This document shows positions 6,770 to 13,560 of a stretch of DNA of 19,560 bases, piece after piece. Numbering within the stretch: position 1 is the stretch's first letter; each line of letters starts with the position of its first letter. The position numbers and the translations under genes are program-made. Location of the stretch: positions 1-19,560 of the forward strand of contig DATDRS010000486.1 in the NCBI GenBank assembly GCA_035291605.1. Reading direction: 5' to 3'. Source of the stretch: DATDRS01 sp035291605 (lineage in GTDB: Bacteria > Chloroflexota > Anaerolineae > Anaerolineales > UBA6663). Below the pieces are notes generated by a model that saw only the letters and a program-made list of their open reading frames with translations, was not told the DNA's origin and made no database searches.

Positions 6770-6799
6770 ATTATACCTGCCGGTCTTTGTTTTGGTCAA
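6770..6799 (-). promoter_or_regulatory. Strong sigma70-type promoter upstream of rpmJ
   Basis: On the minus strand TTGACC (6799-6794) is followed after 18 nt by TATAAT (6775-6770), a perfect -10 and a five-of-six -35. It stands in a locally AT-richer stretch of otherwise GC-rich DNA. Transcription would start near 6762, giving a leader of about 30 nt before the rpmJ ATG at 6731. It lies between the map stop and rpmJ, so it would add transcription of the alpha operon genes independently of the spc operon. Confidence 0.8.
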
Positions 6800-6831
6800 C
6801 GGATGAGCGGGATTTTTCGTCGTTTCATCCG
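6800..6831. repeat. Inverted repeat next to the -35 box of the rpmJ promoter
   Basis: CGGATGA at 6800-6806 and TCATCCG at 6825-6831 form a 7-bp dyad with an 18-nt loop. It lies between the map stop (6836) and the -35 hexamer (6794-6799). It might be an operator or a weak 3' structure for the spc transcript. The arms are short, so chance is possible. Confidence 0.5.
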
Positions 6832-6835
6832 CGGA

Positions 6836-7627
6836 TTACAACCGGGTCAGTATCTCCGGCTCTCCTTCGGTAACGGCCACCGTGTGCTCAAAATGCGCCG
6901 TCAACTTTCCATCTTTCGACGCGACCGTCCACTGGTCGGCCAACACGCGGGTCTCCGGCTTCCCGGCCAGCGTCATCGGCTCAAGCGCGATGGTCATCCC
7001 GGGACGCAGGCTCGGGCCGGTGCCGGCCTTGCCGTAATTGTGGATGAACGGCGCCTCGTGCATCTCCCGCCCGATCCCGTGGCTCGTATACTGGCGGACG
7101 ACGTTGAAACCGCGGCGCTCGACGTGGGTCTGGATGGCTGCCGCCACATCCCCCGTGCGTTTGCCCGGCCGCAGCATGTCAATCGCGGCGTAGAGCGCCC
7201 CCTCCGTAGCCGCCAGCAGGTTTTCGGCCTCCGGCGAGACGCGCCCGATGACGAAGCTGACCGCGGAGTCGCCGTAGTAGCCCTGATGCCTCACCCCGCA
7301 GTCAATGCTGACCAGATCCCCTTCTTTCAAGACCCGCTTCCCTGGGATGCCGTGCACCAGTTCTTCGTTGACCGAGATGCAGGTCGAGGCCGGGAAGGGA
7401 TAGGGCCCCGGATACCCCTTGAAAGCCGGCTGCGCTTTGTGCTGCCGGATGATCTTCTCGGCCAGCGTATCCAACTGCCGCGTCGTCGTGCCGGGCCTGG
7501 CGTGCGCGCGCAATTCCGCGAGCGTGACCGCCACGATCCGCCCGGCCTGGCGCATGATCTCCAGTTCGCGCACGCTCTTGCGCTCAATCCCGGACGACCG
7601 GGGCGGCGCGCTCGCCGCGCGGATCAT
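6836..7627 (-). CDS. map: Type I methionine aminopeptidase
   Basis: The 263-aa enzyme removes the initiator methionine from new proteins. The five metal ligands of the pita-bread fold are visible: D109 (SIDCG), D120 (GDSAV), H183 (TSHGIGREMHE), E216 (ALEPM) and E247 (HFEHTVAV), plus substrate-site H92 (VHGIPG). The ATG at 7627 overlaps the adk stop by 4 nt (ATGA). It gives about ten more N-terminal residues than compact family members, so a slightly later start cannot be excluded. The secY-adk-map order is typical, but the gene that follows is rpmJ rather than infA. Confidence 0.96.
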   Translation of the reverse strand: MIRAASAPPRSSGIERKSVRELEIMRQAGRIVAVTLAELRAHARPGTTTRQLDTLAEKIIRQHKAQPAFKGYPGPYPFPASTCISVNEELVHGIPGKRVLKEGDLVSIDCGVRHQGYYGDSAVSFVIGRVSPEAENLLAATEGALYAAIDMLRPGKRTGDVAAAIQTHVERRGFNVVRQYTSHGIGREMHEAPFIHNYGKAGTGPSLRPGMTIALEPMTLAGKPETRVLADQWTVASKDGKLTAHFEHTVAVTEGEPEILTRL

Positions 7628-8289
7628 GGCGCGCTGGCCGCCTCCGCCGCCGTGATCAGCGCCGCCGTGACTTCCGCGATGGACTTCTCTCCGTCAATCT
7701 CGACCAGTTGGCCGCGCCGGGTGTAGAACGCGATGAGCGGCGCGGTCTGCTCAAAGAAGACCTTGATGCGCTTCGCCTGCACTTCCGGCGTGTCGTCGGG
7801 CCGTTGGAAAAGTTCCGTCCCGTCCACGTCGCACTTTCCGGCGACTTTGGGCGGGTTGAACAGCAAGTGATACGTGTGCTGCAGCGGCCCCCGGCACGTC
7901 CACCGCCCGGAGAGGCGCTCCAGCAAGACGCCGTCGCGGACTTTCACATACAGGACGACGTTGACCTTCCCCCCAAACTCGGCCAACAGGCCATCCAGCG
8001 CTTCAGCCTGCGGCACCGTGCGGGGAAAGCCGTCCAGCAGCGCGCCGGGCCGGGCATCGGGCTGCGACAAGCGCTCCCGGATCATCTGGATCGTGACGTC
8101 ATCCGGGACCAGCGCCCCCTTGTCCATGTACGTCCGCGCCAGTTGGCCCAGCGGCGTCTGGCGCTTCAAATTGTCGCGGAACAGGTCGCCCGAGGCGACT
8201 TGCGGCAGGCCAAACTTCTGACAGAGATGCTGCGCCTGAGTTCCTTTGCCCGCCCCCGGCCCCCCCAACAAAAGGATATAGTTCGGCAT
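7624..8289 (-). CDS. adk: Adenylate kinase with an atypical LID zinc motif
   Basis: The 221-aa enzyme interconverts AMP+ATP and 2 ADP. The P-loop GGPGAGKGT is at 9-17, the NMP-binding region contains SGDLFRD, DGFPR is at 86-90 and RPDD at 163-166. The long LID is present: C132, C153 and D156 sit where zinc ligands of Gram-positive-type Adk are expected, but the second cysteine position is P135. H138 and H141 lie close by and might compensate. The ATG at 8289 has GAGG 8 nt upstream. It begins 15 nt after secY and overlaps map by 4 nt. Confidence 0.96.
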   Translation of the reverse strand: MPNYILLLGGPGAGKGTQAQHLCQKFGLPQVASGDLFRDNLKRQTPLGQLARTYMDKGALVPDDVTIQMIRERLSQPDARPGALLDGFPRTVPQAEALDGLLAEFGGKVNVVLYVKVRDGVLLERLSGRWTCRGPLQHTYHLLFNPPKVAGKCDVDGTELFQRPDDTPEVQAKRIKVFFEQTAPLIAFYTRRGQLVEIDGEKSIAEVTAALITAAEAASAP

Positions 8290-8304
8290 GTCGCGTCCCT
8301 CGTC

Positions 8305-9648
8305 CTATTTGACGAGCAGCGTTTCCTCGTACCCGCGCAATTTTAGCTCGGCGTCCAGGGTGAAGAACGTATCGCGCACCACGCCCACCACGATGAGCAG
8401 CCCGGTGCTCAAGATGGAGAAGTTCGTGGCGGCCGGGATGAGCGGCCGCACGAGGAAGGGCATGATCGCTACCGCGCCCAGGAAGACCGCCCCCGGCAGC
8501 GTGATGCGGCGCAGGACTTTCGTCAGATACTTCTGCGTCGGCGCGCCCTTCGTCACGCCGGGCACTTGCGCGCCCACACGCTTGAGGTTCTCGCCGTAGT
8601 TCTGCTGACTGAAAATCACGTCGGTGTAGAAGAACGTGAATGCCACCACCATGAAGAAGTAGATCACCCAGTAATACGGGCTTTGACCGCCGAACAGGTT
8701 GCTGACGTCGAGGGCCAGTTTGCTCACCCACTCCGTCGCCGCGCCCGTAAAGAACTGCGCGATGATCGCCGGGAAGGTCAGGATGGATTGCGCGAAGATC
8801 ACCGGGATCATACCCGCCATGTTGACCTGCAGCGGCAGGTTGCCGCGCACCGGCATGCTCTGCCGCTGGCCAATGCGCCGCCCCGGATACATCACCGGCA
8901 CGTTGCGCCGTCCCTGCTGGACGAACACGATCACCAGCACCGACAGGATCACCACCACCAGGAAAGTGCCCAGATACCGCCAGCGGTTCTGCTCGTCGGC
9001 GAGCAACGACCCCATGTTCGACGGGACGCGCGAGACGATGCCGGCGAAGATGATGAGCGACAGGCCTTGATTGCGGACGCCGTACTCGGAGATCAACTCG
9101 CCCAGCCAGATGGCAAACATCGTGCCGCCGGTCATGGTGATGATCATGGTGAAGGTTGGCAGGTTGAAGCCCAGGTTGAAGTTCAGGATGGGCGCGCCCG
9201 TCTGGAGCGAGAGAATGAGCCGCACCTGCCCGAAAGCGTTCAGCGCGGCCATGGGCACGGCCAGGTAATACGTCCAACGCTCCATGAACTCGCGCCCCTG
9301 CCGCGGGTCCTCTTCCATGATGCGCTGCAGGCGCGGGATGATCGGCACCAGCAGCTGCAGGATGATCTGGGCGGTGATGTACGGGTACACGCCCATGGCC
9401 AGCACCGAAAACGTCGAGACGGTCCCGCCGGAGAGCAGGTCCAGCAATCCCACGAGCGTCCCCGCGCCCGTCGAGGTCTGCTCCAACAACTCGCGCAGAG
9501 CCAGAGGGTTCACGCCCGGGACCGGCACGTGCGCGGCGAAACGATAAATCATCAACAGCCCCAACGTGATCAGCAGGCGGTTGCGGATGTCGGCCATGCC
9601 CCACAACCGCCTGAGGTAGCGCAGCGCCGAGGAGAAGAAATCACTCAT
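8305..9648 (-). CDS. secY: Protein translocase channel subunit SecY
   Basis: The 447-aa inner-membrane protein has about ten hydrophobic segments, the first near residues 23-42 (RLLITLGLLMIYRFAAHVPVPG). Conserved motifs are MGVYPYITAQIILQLL and WLGELISEYGVRNQGLSLIIFAGI. There is a basic cytosolic loop region containing NYGENLKRVGAQVPGVTKG. It forms the Sec channel with SecE and SecG, encoded elsewhere. The ATG at 9648 has GGAGG 10 nt upstream. Its location between rplO and adk is the classical spc arrangement. Confidence 0.97.
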   Translation of the reverse strand: MSDFFSSALRYLRRLWGMADIRNRLLITLGLLMIYRFAAHVPVPGVNPLALRELLEQTSTGAGTLVGLLDLLSGGTVSTFSVLAMGVYPYITAQIILQLLVPIIPRLQRIMEEDPRQGREFMERWTYYLAVPMAALNAFGQVRLILSLQTGAPILNFNLGFNLPTFTMIITMTGGTMFAIWLGELISEYGVRNQGLSLIIFAGIVSRVPSNMGSLLADEQNRWRYLGTFLVVVILSVLVIVFVQQGRRNVPVMYPGRRIGQRQSMPVRGNLPLQVNMAGMIPVIFAQSILTFPAIIAQFFTGAATEWVSKLALDVSNLFGGQSPYYWVIYFFMVVAFTFFYTDVIFSQQNYGENLKRVGAQVPGVTKGAPTQKYLTKVLRRITLPGAVFLGAVAIMPFLVRPLIPAATNFSILSTGLLIVVGVVRDTFFTLDAELKLRGYEETLLVK

Positions 9649-9682
9649 GGGTCAAAAACCTCCGGGCCAAAAGGGCGCGCAC

Positions 9683-10129
9683 TCAGGCGATGATCTCCAC
9701 TTTGCCGCCCGCGGCTTCCACCTTCGCCACCGCCGACTTGCTGGCGCGATGCACTTTGAGGGTCAGCGCCTGTTTCACGCGGCCGCGCCCCAGCAGGACC
9801 ACCCTCTGCCCCTCGTCGCGGATGAGGCCGGCCTGCGCCAGGGACGCCGGGTTCAATTCCGCGCCCGCCGGAAATTCCGCCAGCCGGTCGAGGTTGACTT
9901 CGGCGTACTCGACGCGGCGGATGTTGGTGAAACCGCGCTTGAACGGCAGGCTGCGGAAGAACGGCAGGTTGCCGCCCTGGCGATAGAGGCTGCCGCCCTT
10001 GGCTTTGCGCGCGCCTTCACCCTTGGTGCCGCGCCCGGCAGTCTTGCCCTGCCCGGCGGCGATGCCCCGGCCCACGCGCTTCCTCTTTTTCTTCGCTCCG
10101 TCTGTAGGAGCCAGGTCGTGTAATTTCAT
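9683..10129 (-). CDS. rplO: 50S ribosomal protein L15
   Basis: The 148-aa L15 starts MKLHDLAPTDGAKKKRKRVGRG, followed by the glycine/lysine-rich AAGQGKTAGRGTKGEGARKAKG stretch that threads into 23S rRNA. LPFFRSLPFKRGFTNIRRVEYAEVNLDRL follows, and the C-terminal fold ends KVEAAGGKVEIIA. The ATG at 10129 was chosen because the protein then starts at the family position and AAGGG lies 8 nt upstream; an in-frame start at 10168 would add 13 unrelated residues. It follows rpmD after a 90-nt hairpin spacer and precedes secY by 34 nt. Confidence 0.97.
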   Translation of the reverse strand: MKLHDLAPTDGAKKKRKRVGRGIAAGQGKTAGRGTKGEGARKAKGGSLYRQGGNLPFFRSLPFKRGFTNIRRVEYAEVNLDRLAEFPAGAELNPASLAQAGLIRDEGQRVVLLGRGRVKQALTLKVHRASKSAVAKVEAAGGKVEIIA

Positions 10130-10160
10130 GATCGTGTCCCTTCGTCCTCGCCACGGATGA

Positions 10161-10205
10161 CTGATCACTGATGACTGGCTTCATCAGGAAGCGATCAGTG
10201 AGCAG
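10161..10205. repeat. Hairpin-forming spacer between rpmD and rplO
   Basis: CTGATCACTGAT at 10161-10172 pairs with 10194-10205 at 11 of 12 positions across a 21-nt loop. The arms are made of a repeated CAGTGA/ATCAGT word. It fills much of the 90-nt gap (10130-10219). It has no T-tract and no promoter-like hexamers, so attenuation, RNA processing or a selfish repeat are all possible. Confidence 0.85.
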
Positions 10206-10219
10206 TGAGCAGTTATCGG

Positions 10220-10420
10220 TTAGCCCACCTCTTCAACGCGCACCAGGTGCGCCACTTTGGCGAGCATCCCGCGCAGCTGCGGCGTATCAACCTGCTCCAC
10301 CGTCTGGTGCGTGCGCGTCAGGCCGAGCGCCCGCACGGTGGCCTTGTGCCGCTTGGTATTCCCCAGCGGACTGTGCACCAGCGTGATCCGGAGGACTTTG
10401 GTCTTCGCCGGGTTAGCCAT
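10220..10420 (-). CDS. rpmD: 50S ribosomal protein L30
   Basis: The 66-aa bacterial L30 has KVLRITLVHSPLGNTKRHKATVRALGL followed by HQTVEQVDTPQLRGMLAKVAHLVRVEEV, matching the two-helix, three-strand family over its whole length. The ATG at 10420 lies inside the end of rpsE (8-nt overlap), with GGAG 8 nt upstream in the rpsE coding region, so translation is probably coupled. It lies in its normal place between rpsE and rplO. Confidence 0.96.
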   Translation of the reverse strand: MANPAKTKVLRITLVHSPLGNTKRHKATVRALGLTRTHQTVEQVDTPQLRGMLAKVAHLVRVEEVG

Positions 10421-10973
10421 TCTTCTTGCTCCGCGTCCGCGTCCAGAACGGCGAGACTTCCTGGGGTTCCTTGCGGCGGTGCGCCGCTTCCGTCTCCGGG
10501 TTCTTCAACTGCCGCAGGGCCAGCAGCGTGGCGTTGACCACGTTGAGCACGTTAGCGCTGCCCAGCGATTTCGTCAGGATGTCGCGCACCCCGGCCGCCT
10601 CGAGCACCGCGCGGACACCGCCGCCCGCGATGACCCCCGTGCCGGGCGAGGCGGGCTTGAGCATCACCCTGGCCCCGCCGTATTCCGCAATCACCTCGTG
10701 AGGGATGGTGGTCCCCGACAGGTGCACGGACTTCAGGTTCTTGCGCGCCTGCTCCGTGGCCTTGCGGATCGCGTCGGGGACGGCGCGGCTCTTGCCCACG
10801 CCCAGCCCCACGCGGCCCCGGTTGTCGCCGACCACGATCGTCGTGCGGAAGGCGAAGCGCCGGCCGCCCTTGATCACTTTCGCCACGCGCGCGATGTCCA
10901 CCACGCGCTCGTCGAGCTCTTCGCCCCTCTCTTCGTTCCGTTCCCGGCTGCGAACGTTGCGTCGTTCTGCCAT
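10413..10973 (-). CDS. rpsE: 30S ribosomal protein S5
   Basis: The 186-aa S5 has an arginine/glutamate-rich N-terminus. The dsRBD-like domain follows (ERVVDIARVAKVIKGGRRFAF, VVGDNRGRVGLGVGKS), then the C-terminal S5 fold (GTTIPHEVIAEYGGARVMLKPASPGTGVIAGG, VRDILTKSLGSANVLNVVNAT). S5 lines the mRNA entry channel and affects decoding accuracy. The ATG at 10973 is 1 nt after the rplR stop with GGAG 7 nt upstream. The tail (about 20 residues, with SPFWTRTRSKKNG) overlaps rpmD. Confidence 0.97.
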   Translation of the reverse strand: MAERRNVRSRERNEERGEELDERVVDIARVAKVIKGGRRFAFRTTIVVGDNRGRVGLGVGKSRAVPDAIRKATEQARKNLKSVHLSGTTIPHEVIAEYGGARVMLKPASPGTGVIAGGGVRAVLEAAGVRDILTKSLGSANVLNVVNATLLALRQLKNPETEAAHRRKEPQEVSPFWTRTRSKKNG

Positions 10974-10974
10974 A

Positions 10975-11340
10975 TTAGAACTCCAATCCGCCTGCCCGCG
11001 CGCCGTCGGCCAGAGCCTTCACGCGCCCGTGGTATTTGTACCCGCCCCGGTCGAAGATCACCCGGGTCACGCCCTGGGCCTTGGCCCGCGCTGCCACCGC
11101 CGCCCCGACCAGTTGGGCCTGCTCGGCCTTCTTCTTGCCTGCCAGGCCGGCCTTGAGTTCCGCATCCACGGTAGACGCGGAGCACAGCGTCGTGCCGTTC
11201 ACGTCGTCAATCACCTGCGCGTAGATGTGCGCCAGGCTGCGATAGACGTTCAGGCGTGGCCGCTCGGCGGTCCCGCTCACATGCGCCCGCACCCGCCGGT
11301 GGCGGCGTTCGCGCTGCTCTGCTCGCTGTTTAGTCGTCAT
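10975..11340 (-). CDS. rplR: 50S ribosomal protein L18
   Basis: The 121-aa L18 has the basic N-terminal arm (KQRAEQRERRHRRVRAHV), then GTAERPRLNVYRSLAHIYAQVIDD. The conserved end is VIFDRGGYKYHGRVKALADGARAGGLEF. It binds 5S rRNA with L5 and L25-type proteins in the central protuberance. The ATG at 11340 is 3 nt after the rplF stop, and it precedes rpsE by 1 nt. Confidence 0.97.
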   Translation of the reverse strand: MTTKQRAEQRERRHRRVRAHVSGTAERPRLNVYRSLAHIYAQVIDDVNGTTLCSASTVDAELKAGLAGKKKAEQAQLVGAAVAARAKAQGVTRVIFDRGGYKYHGRVKALADGARAGGLEF

Positions 11341-11343
11341 AGG

Positions 11344-11889
11344 CTATCCAACTTTCCCGGCCTTACCAGCCTTGCGGCGGACGTGCTCGCCCAGGTAACG
11401 CAGGCCTTTGCCCTTGTACGGCTCCGGCGGGCGCCACTTGCGGACATCTGACGCCACCTGCCCCACCAGTTCCTTGTCAATGCCGGAGATGGTGATCGTC
11501 TTGGTCTTGTCATCCACCGCGAAAGCAATGCCCGGCGGCGGGTCCACTTCGACCGGGTGGGAATAGCCCAGCGCCATGACCAGCTGCTTGCCCTTCATCT
11601 CGGCGCGATATCCCACCCCTTCGATCTGCAGGACTTTGGAGAAGCCCTCGCTCACGCCCGCCACCATGTTGCGGATCAGGGCGCGTGTCGTGCCGTGCAG
11701 AGCGCGGACGGCGCGCTCGTCCGAAGGGCGCTGGACGACCACTTGCCCGTCCTTCATCTCGATCTGCATGGTCGGCGAGAACGTCCGGCTCAATTCGCCC
11801 CTGGGGCCATTGACCTTGACGGTATTCCCTTGAATAGCCACCTGCACGCCCTTGGGGATGGCGACAGGCATCTTACCAATCCGAGACAC
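11344..11889 (-). CDS. rplF: 50S ribosomal protein L6
   Basis: The 181-aa L6 begins MSRIGKMPVAIPKGV and contains NTVKVNGPRGELSRTF, then GTTRALIRNMVAGVSEGFSK and LQIEGVGYRAEMKGKQLVMALGYSHPVEV. It ends with WRPPEPYKGKGLRYLGEHVRRKAGKAGK, the signature near the sarcin-ricin loop contact. The start is a GTG at 11889 with a full AGGAGG 7 nt upstream. The preceding 59-nt spacer contains a two-tier dyad immediately beside that Shine-Dalgarno. Confidence 0.97.
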   Translation of the reverse strand: MSRIGKMPVAIPKGVQVAIQGNTVKVNGPRGELSRTFSPTMQIEMKDGQVVVQRPSDERAVRALHGTTRALIRNMVAGVSEGFSKVLQIEGVGYRAEMKGKQLVMALGYSHPVEVDPPPGIAFAVDDKTKTITISGIDKELVGQVASDVRKWRPPEPYKGKGLRYLGEHVRRKAGKAGKVG

Positions 11890-11896
11890 TGTTCGT

Positions 11897-11946
11897 CCTC
11901 CTGGTCAGCCACTCGCATCTCCAGGGAGCGCGAGGCCGATCTGACC
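11897..11946 (-). promoter_or_regulatory. Dyad adjoining the rplF Shine-Dalgarno
   Basis: GGTCAG (11903-11908) pairs with CTGACC (11941-11946), and inside it CTCGC (11912-11916) pairs with GCGAG (11930-11934). The outer stem directly abuts the rplF Shine-Dalgarno (11897-11902). A hairpin there could set spacing or accessibility for ribosomes. The arms are short, so this is tentative. Confidence 0.4.
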
Positions 11947-11948
11947 GA

Positions 11949-12359
11949 TTACCATATCTTGCACAAAACTTCGCCGCCCACGCCCAACCGCCGCGCGCGC
12001 GTGCCGGTCATCACGCCCCTCGGCGTAGAGAGGATGGCCACCCCCATCCCGGAGAGCACCCACGGGATGTCTTTCCTCCGCGCGTAGACCCGGCGGCCTG
12101 GCTTCGAGATGCGCTCCAGGCCGGTGATCACGGGCCGCTTCTCGCGGCGCACGCCGACATACTTGAGGCTCAGGCGCAGCGTCGGCTGGATCGAATCTTC
12201 CGTAGTCACGACGGCGAAGTCGTCAATGAAACCCTCTTCCCTCAAAATCTGAGCAATGGACTGCTTCAGTTTTGAGCCGGGGACAGACACGCTCGCGTGC
12301 CCCGCGATCAGCGCGTTACGGATACGGGTGAGCATGTCGGCAATCGGATCGCTATACAT
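11949..12359 (-). CDS. rpsH: 30S ribosomal protein S8
   Basis: The 136-aa S8 begins MYSDPIADMLTRIRNALIAG, with SVPGSKLKQSIAQILREEGFI, YVGVRREKRPVITGLERISKPGRR and the terminal block GMGVAILSTPRGVMTGTRARRLGVGGEVLCKIW. S8 binds the central domain of 16S rRNA and is the translational repressor of the spc operon in E. coli. The ATG at 12359 has GAGGAG 6 nt upstream. The same frame stays open for 147 more codons upstream, but that stretch lies over rpsN and rplE in another frame and is not coding. Confidence 0.97.
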   Translation of the reverse strand: MYSDPIADMLTRIRNALIAGHASVSVPGSKLKQSIAQILREEGFIDDFAVVTTEDSIQPTLRLSLKYVGVRREKRPVITGLERISKPGRRVYARRKDIPWVLSGMGVAILSTPRGVMTGTRARRLGVGGEVLCKIW

Positions 12360-12379
12360 ACCAGACTCCTCTTCCGCCT

Positions 12380-12562
12380 TTACCAGGAACTCTTCACCAC
12401 GCCGGGGATCTTTCCGGCGAGGGCCAGTTCGCGGAAGCAAATACGGCACAAATGGAAACGGCGCAGGTAACCGCGCGGGCGGCCGCACCGTTCGCAGCGG
12501 TGGCGCACGCGCACAGCATACTTGCGGTGCAGCTCGCGGTTGATCATTGATTTCTTCGCCAT
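12380..12562 (-). CDS. rpsN: 30S ribosomal protein S14, type Z
   Basis: The 60-aa short S14 (MAKKSMINREL...) carries the zinc-binding set C23, C26, C39, C42 in CERCGRPRGYLRRFHLCRIC, followed by FRELALAGKIPGVVKSSW. This is the zinc-dependent short form rather than the long C-minus form. It sits in the 30S head near S3 and S10. The ATG at 12562 is 2 nt after the rplE stop, with AGAGG 9 nt upstream inside rplE. Confidence 0.97.
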   Translation of the reverse strand: MAKKSMINRELHRKYAVRVRHRCERCGRPRGYLRRFHLCRICFRELALAGKIPGVVKSSW

Positions 12563-12564
12563 GA

Positions 12565-13116
12565 CTACGCGCCTCTCTTGATAAACGGCATGCCCAGCAG
12601 TTGCAGCAACCGGCGGCCCTGCTCGTCGCTGCGGGCCGAGGTGACGACCGTGATCTCCATGCCGCGAATCTTGTCAATCTTGTCGTACTCGATCTCCGGG
12701 AAGACCAGCTGCTCGCGCAGGCCCAGCGTGTAGTTGCCTCGCCCGTCGAAGGCGTCAGGCGCCACGCCACGAAAGTCGCGCACGCGCGGCAGGGCCACAT
12801 TCATCAGCCGGTCGAGGAAGGCCCACATGCGCTGGCCGCGCAGCGTCACCTTCACGCCGATGGGCTTGCCCTCACGCAGCTTGAAGTTTGAAATGCTCTT
12901 GCGCGCCTTAGTCACCACCGGCTTCTGGCCCGTGATGATCGTCAGGTCCGTCACCGCCCCGTCGAGCGCCTTGCTATCCGTCTGCGTCTCGGAGCCTACG
13001 CCCACGTTGACCACGACCTTCTTGACGCGCGGCACTTCCATCGCGTTGCGGAAAGCAAATTCGCGCATCAGTTGCGGCACCGCCTCCTGCTGGTAGCGTT
13101 CTTGAAGCTTGTTCAT
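12565..13116 (-). CDS. rplE: 50S ribosomal protein L5
   Basis: This is an L5 of about 183 aa. It has VPQLMREFAFRNAMEVPRVKKVVVNVGVG, then ITGQKPVVTKARKSISNFKLREGKPIG, VTLRGQRMWAFLDRLMNVALPRVRDFRG and the terminal EYDKIDKIRGMEITVV...LLQLLGMPF. It binds 5S rRNA in the central protuberance and contacts S13. Two in-frame ATGs (13128 and 13116) are possible. GAGG lies 6 nt before 13116, whereas 13128 has a purine-rich run only 1 nt away, so 13116 was chosen; using 13128 adds four residues. Confidence 0.95.
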   Translation of the reverse strand: MNKLQERYQQEAVPQLMREFAFRNAMEVPRVKKVVVNVGVGSETQTDSKALDGAVTDLTIITGQKPVVTKARKSISNFKLREGKPIGVKVTLRGQRMWAFLDRLMNVALPRVRDFRGVAPDAFDGRGNYTLGLREQLVFPEIEYDKIDKIRGMEITVVTSARSDEQGRRLLQLLGMPFIKRGA

Positions 13117-13146
13117 CACGTTCCTCATTCTCCCGATCCGGCGCGC

Positions 13147-13476
13147 TCAGGCGTCAATCACCGCTTCACAGCTGCGGCACACGCGCACGCTCCTGCCCCC
13201 CTCCAGACGCTGGCGGCCCACCCGTACCACCTCACCGCACCTGGGGCAGACCAGCATCACGTTCGACGCCTCCAGCGGCGCGTCGAAGATCAAAATCTCC
13301 GGCGCCGTCCGGCCGCCCCGCACCTGCGCCTCACGGGCGCGCTGGTGCTTCTTGTGCTGGTTCAGCCCCTGCACCACCACGCGGTTCTCCTGCGGCAGGA
13401 CTTTCAGCACCTCGCCGCGCTTGCCGCGATCTTTGCCAGCGATAATTTCAACGGTATCGCCCTTTTTGATGTTCAC
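13147..13476 (-). CDS. rplX: 50S ribosomal protein L24 with four-cysteine C-terminus
   Basis: The 109-aa L24 has the KOW motif near the N-terminus (KKGDTVEIIAGKDRGKRGEVLKVLP), then VVQGLNQHKKHQR. The C-terminal segment has C77, C80, C100 and C103 (CPRC...CRSC), a likely zinc ribbon seen in some phyla. L24 starts assembly of 23S rRNA domain I. The start is a GTG at 13476 with GAGG 7 nt upstream; that GAGG is the end of the repeated spacer element described separately. Confidence 0.96.
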   Translation of the reverse strand: MNIKKGDTVEIIAGKDRGKRGEVLKVLPQENRVVVQGLNQHKKHQRAREAQVRGGRTAPEILIFDAPLEASNVMLVCPRCGEVVRVGRQRLEGGRSVRVCRSCEAVIDA

Positions 13477-13483
13477 AGTTCAA

Positions 13484-13560
13484 CCTCGCTTATGGCGGAT
13501 CGCCATCAGCCGCTGGCGGATGACGCGCGCGATCCACGATCGGCGATCGGCCATCGGCTA
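13484..13560 (-). repeat. Spacer element copy A (rplN to rplX)
   Basis: Read on the minus strand it begins TAGCCGATGGC, whose TAG is the rplN stop, and ends CCGCCATAAGCGAGG, whose GAGG is the rplX Shine-Dalgarno. Inside are ATGGCG/CGCCAT (13492-13497 and 13501-13506), a CATCAGCC/GGCGGATG hairpin with one mismatch (13504-13522) and imperfect tandem CGATCGGC words. The two ends match the copies before rplP and rpsS. Confidence 0.75.

Noticed and set aside
8099..9604. Minus-strand open frame of 501 codons
   Set aside because: It is an alternative frame over secY and adk; the overlapping frames give full-length SecY and Adk with intact motifs.
12360..12800. N-terminal extension of rpsH to 12800
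   Set aside because: The extension overlaps rpsN and rplE in another frame, whereas the ATG at 12359 has a strong GAGGAG and gives the family-length S8.
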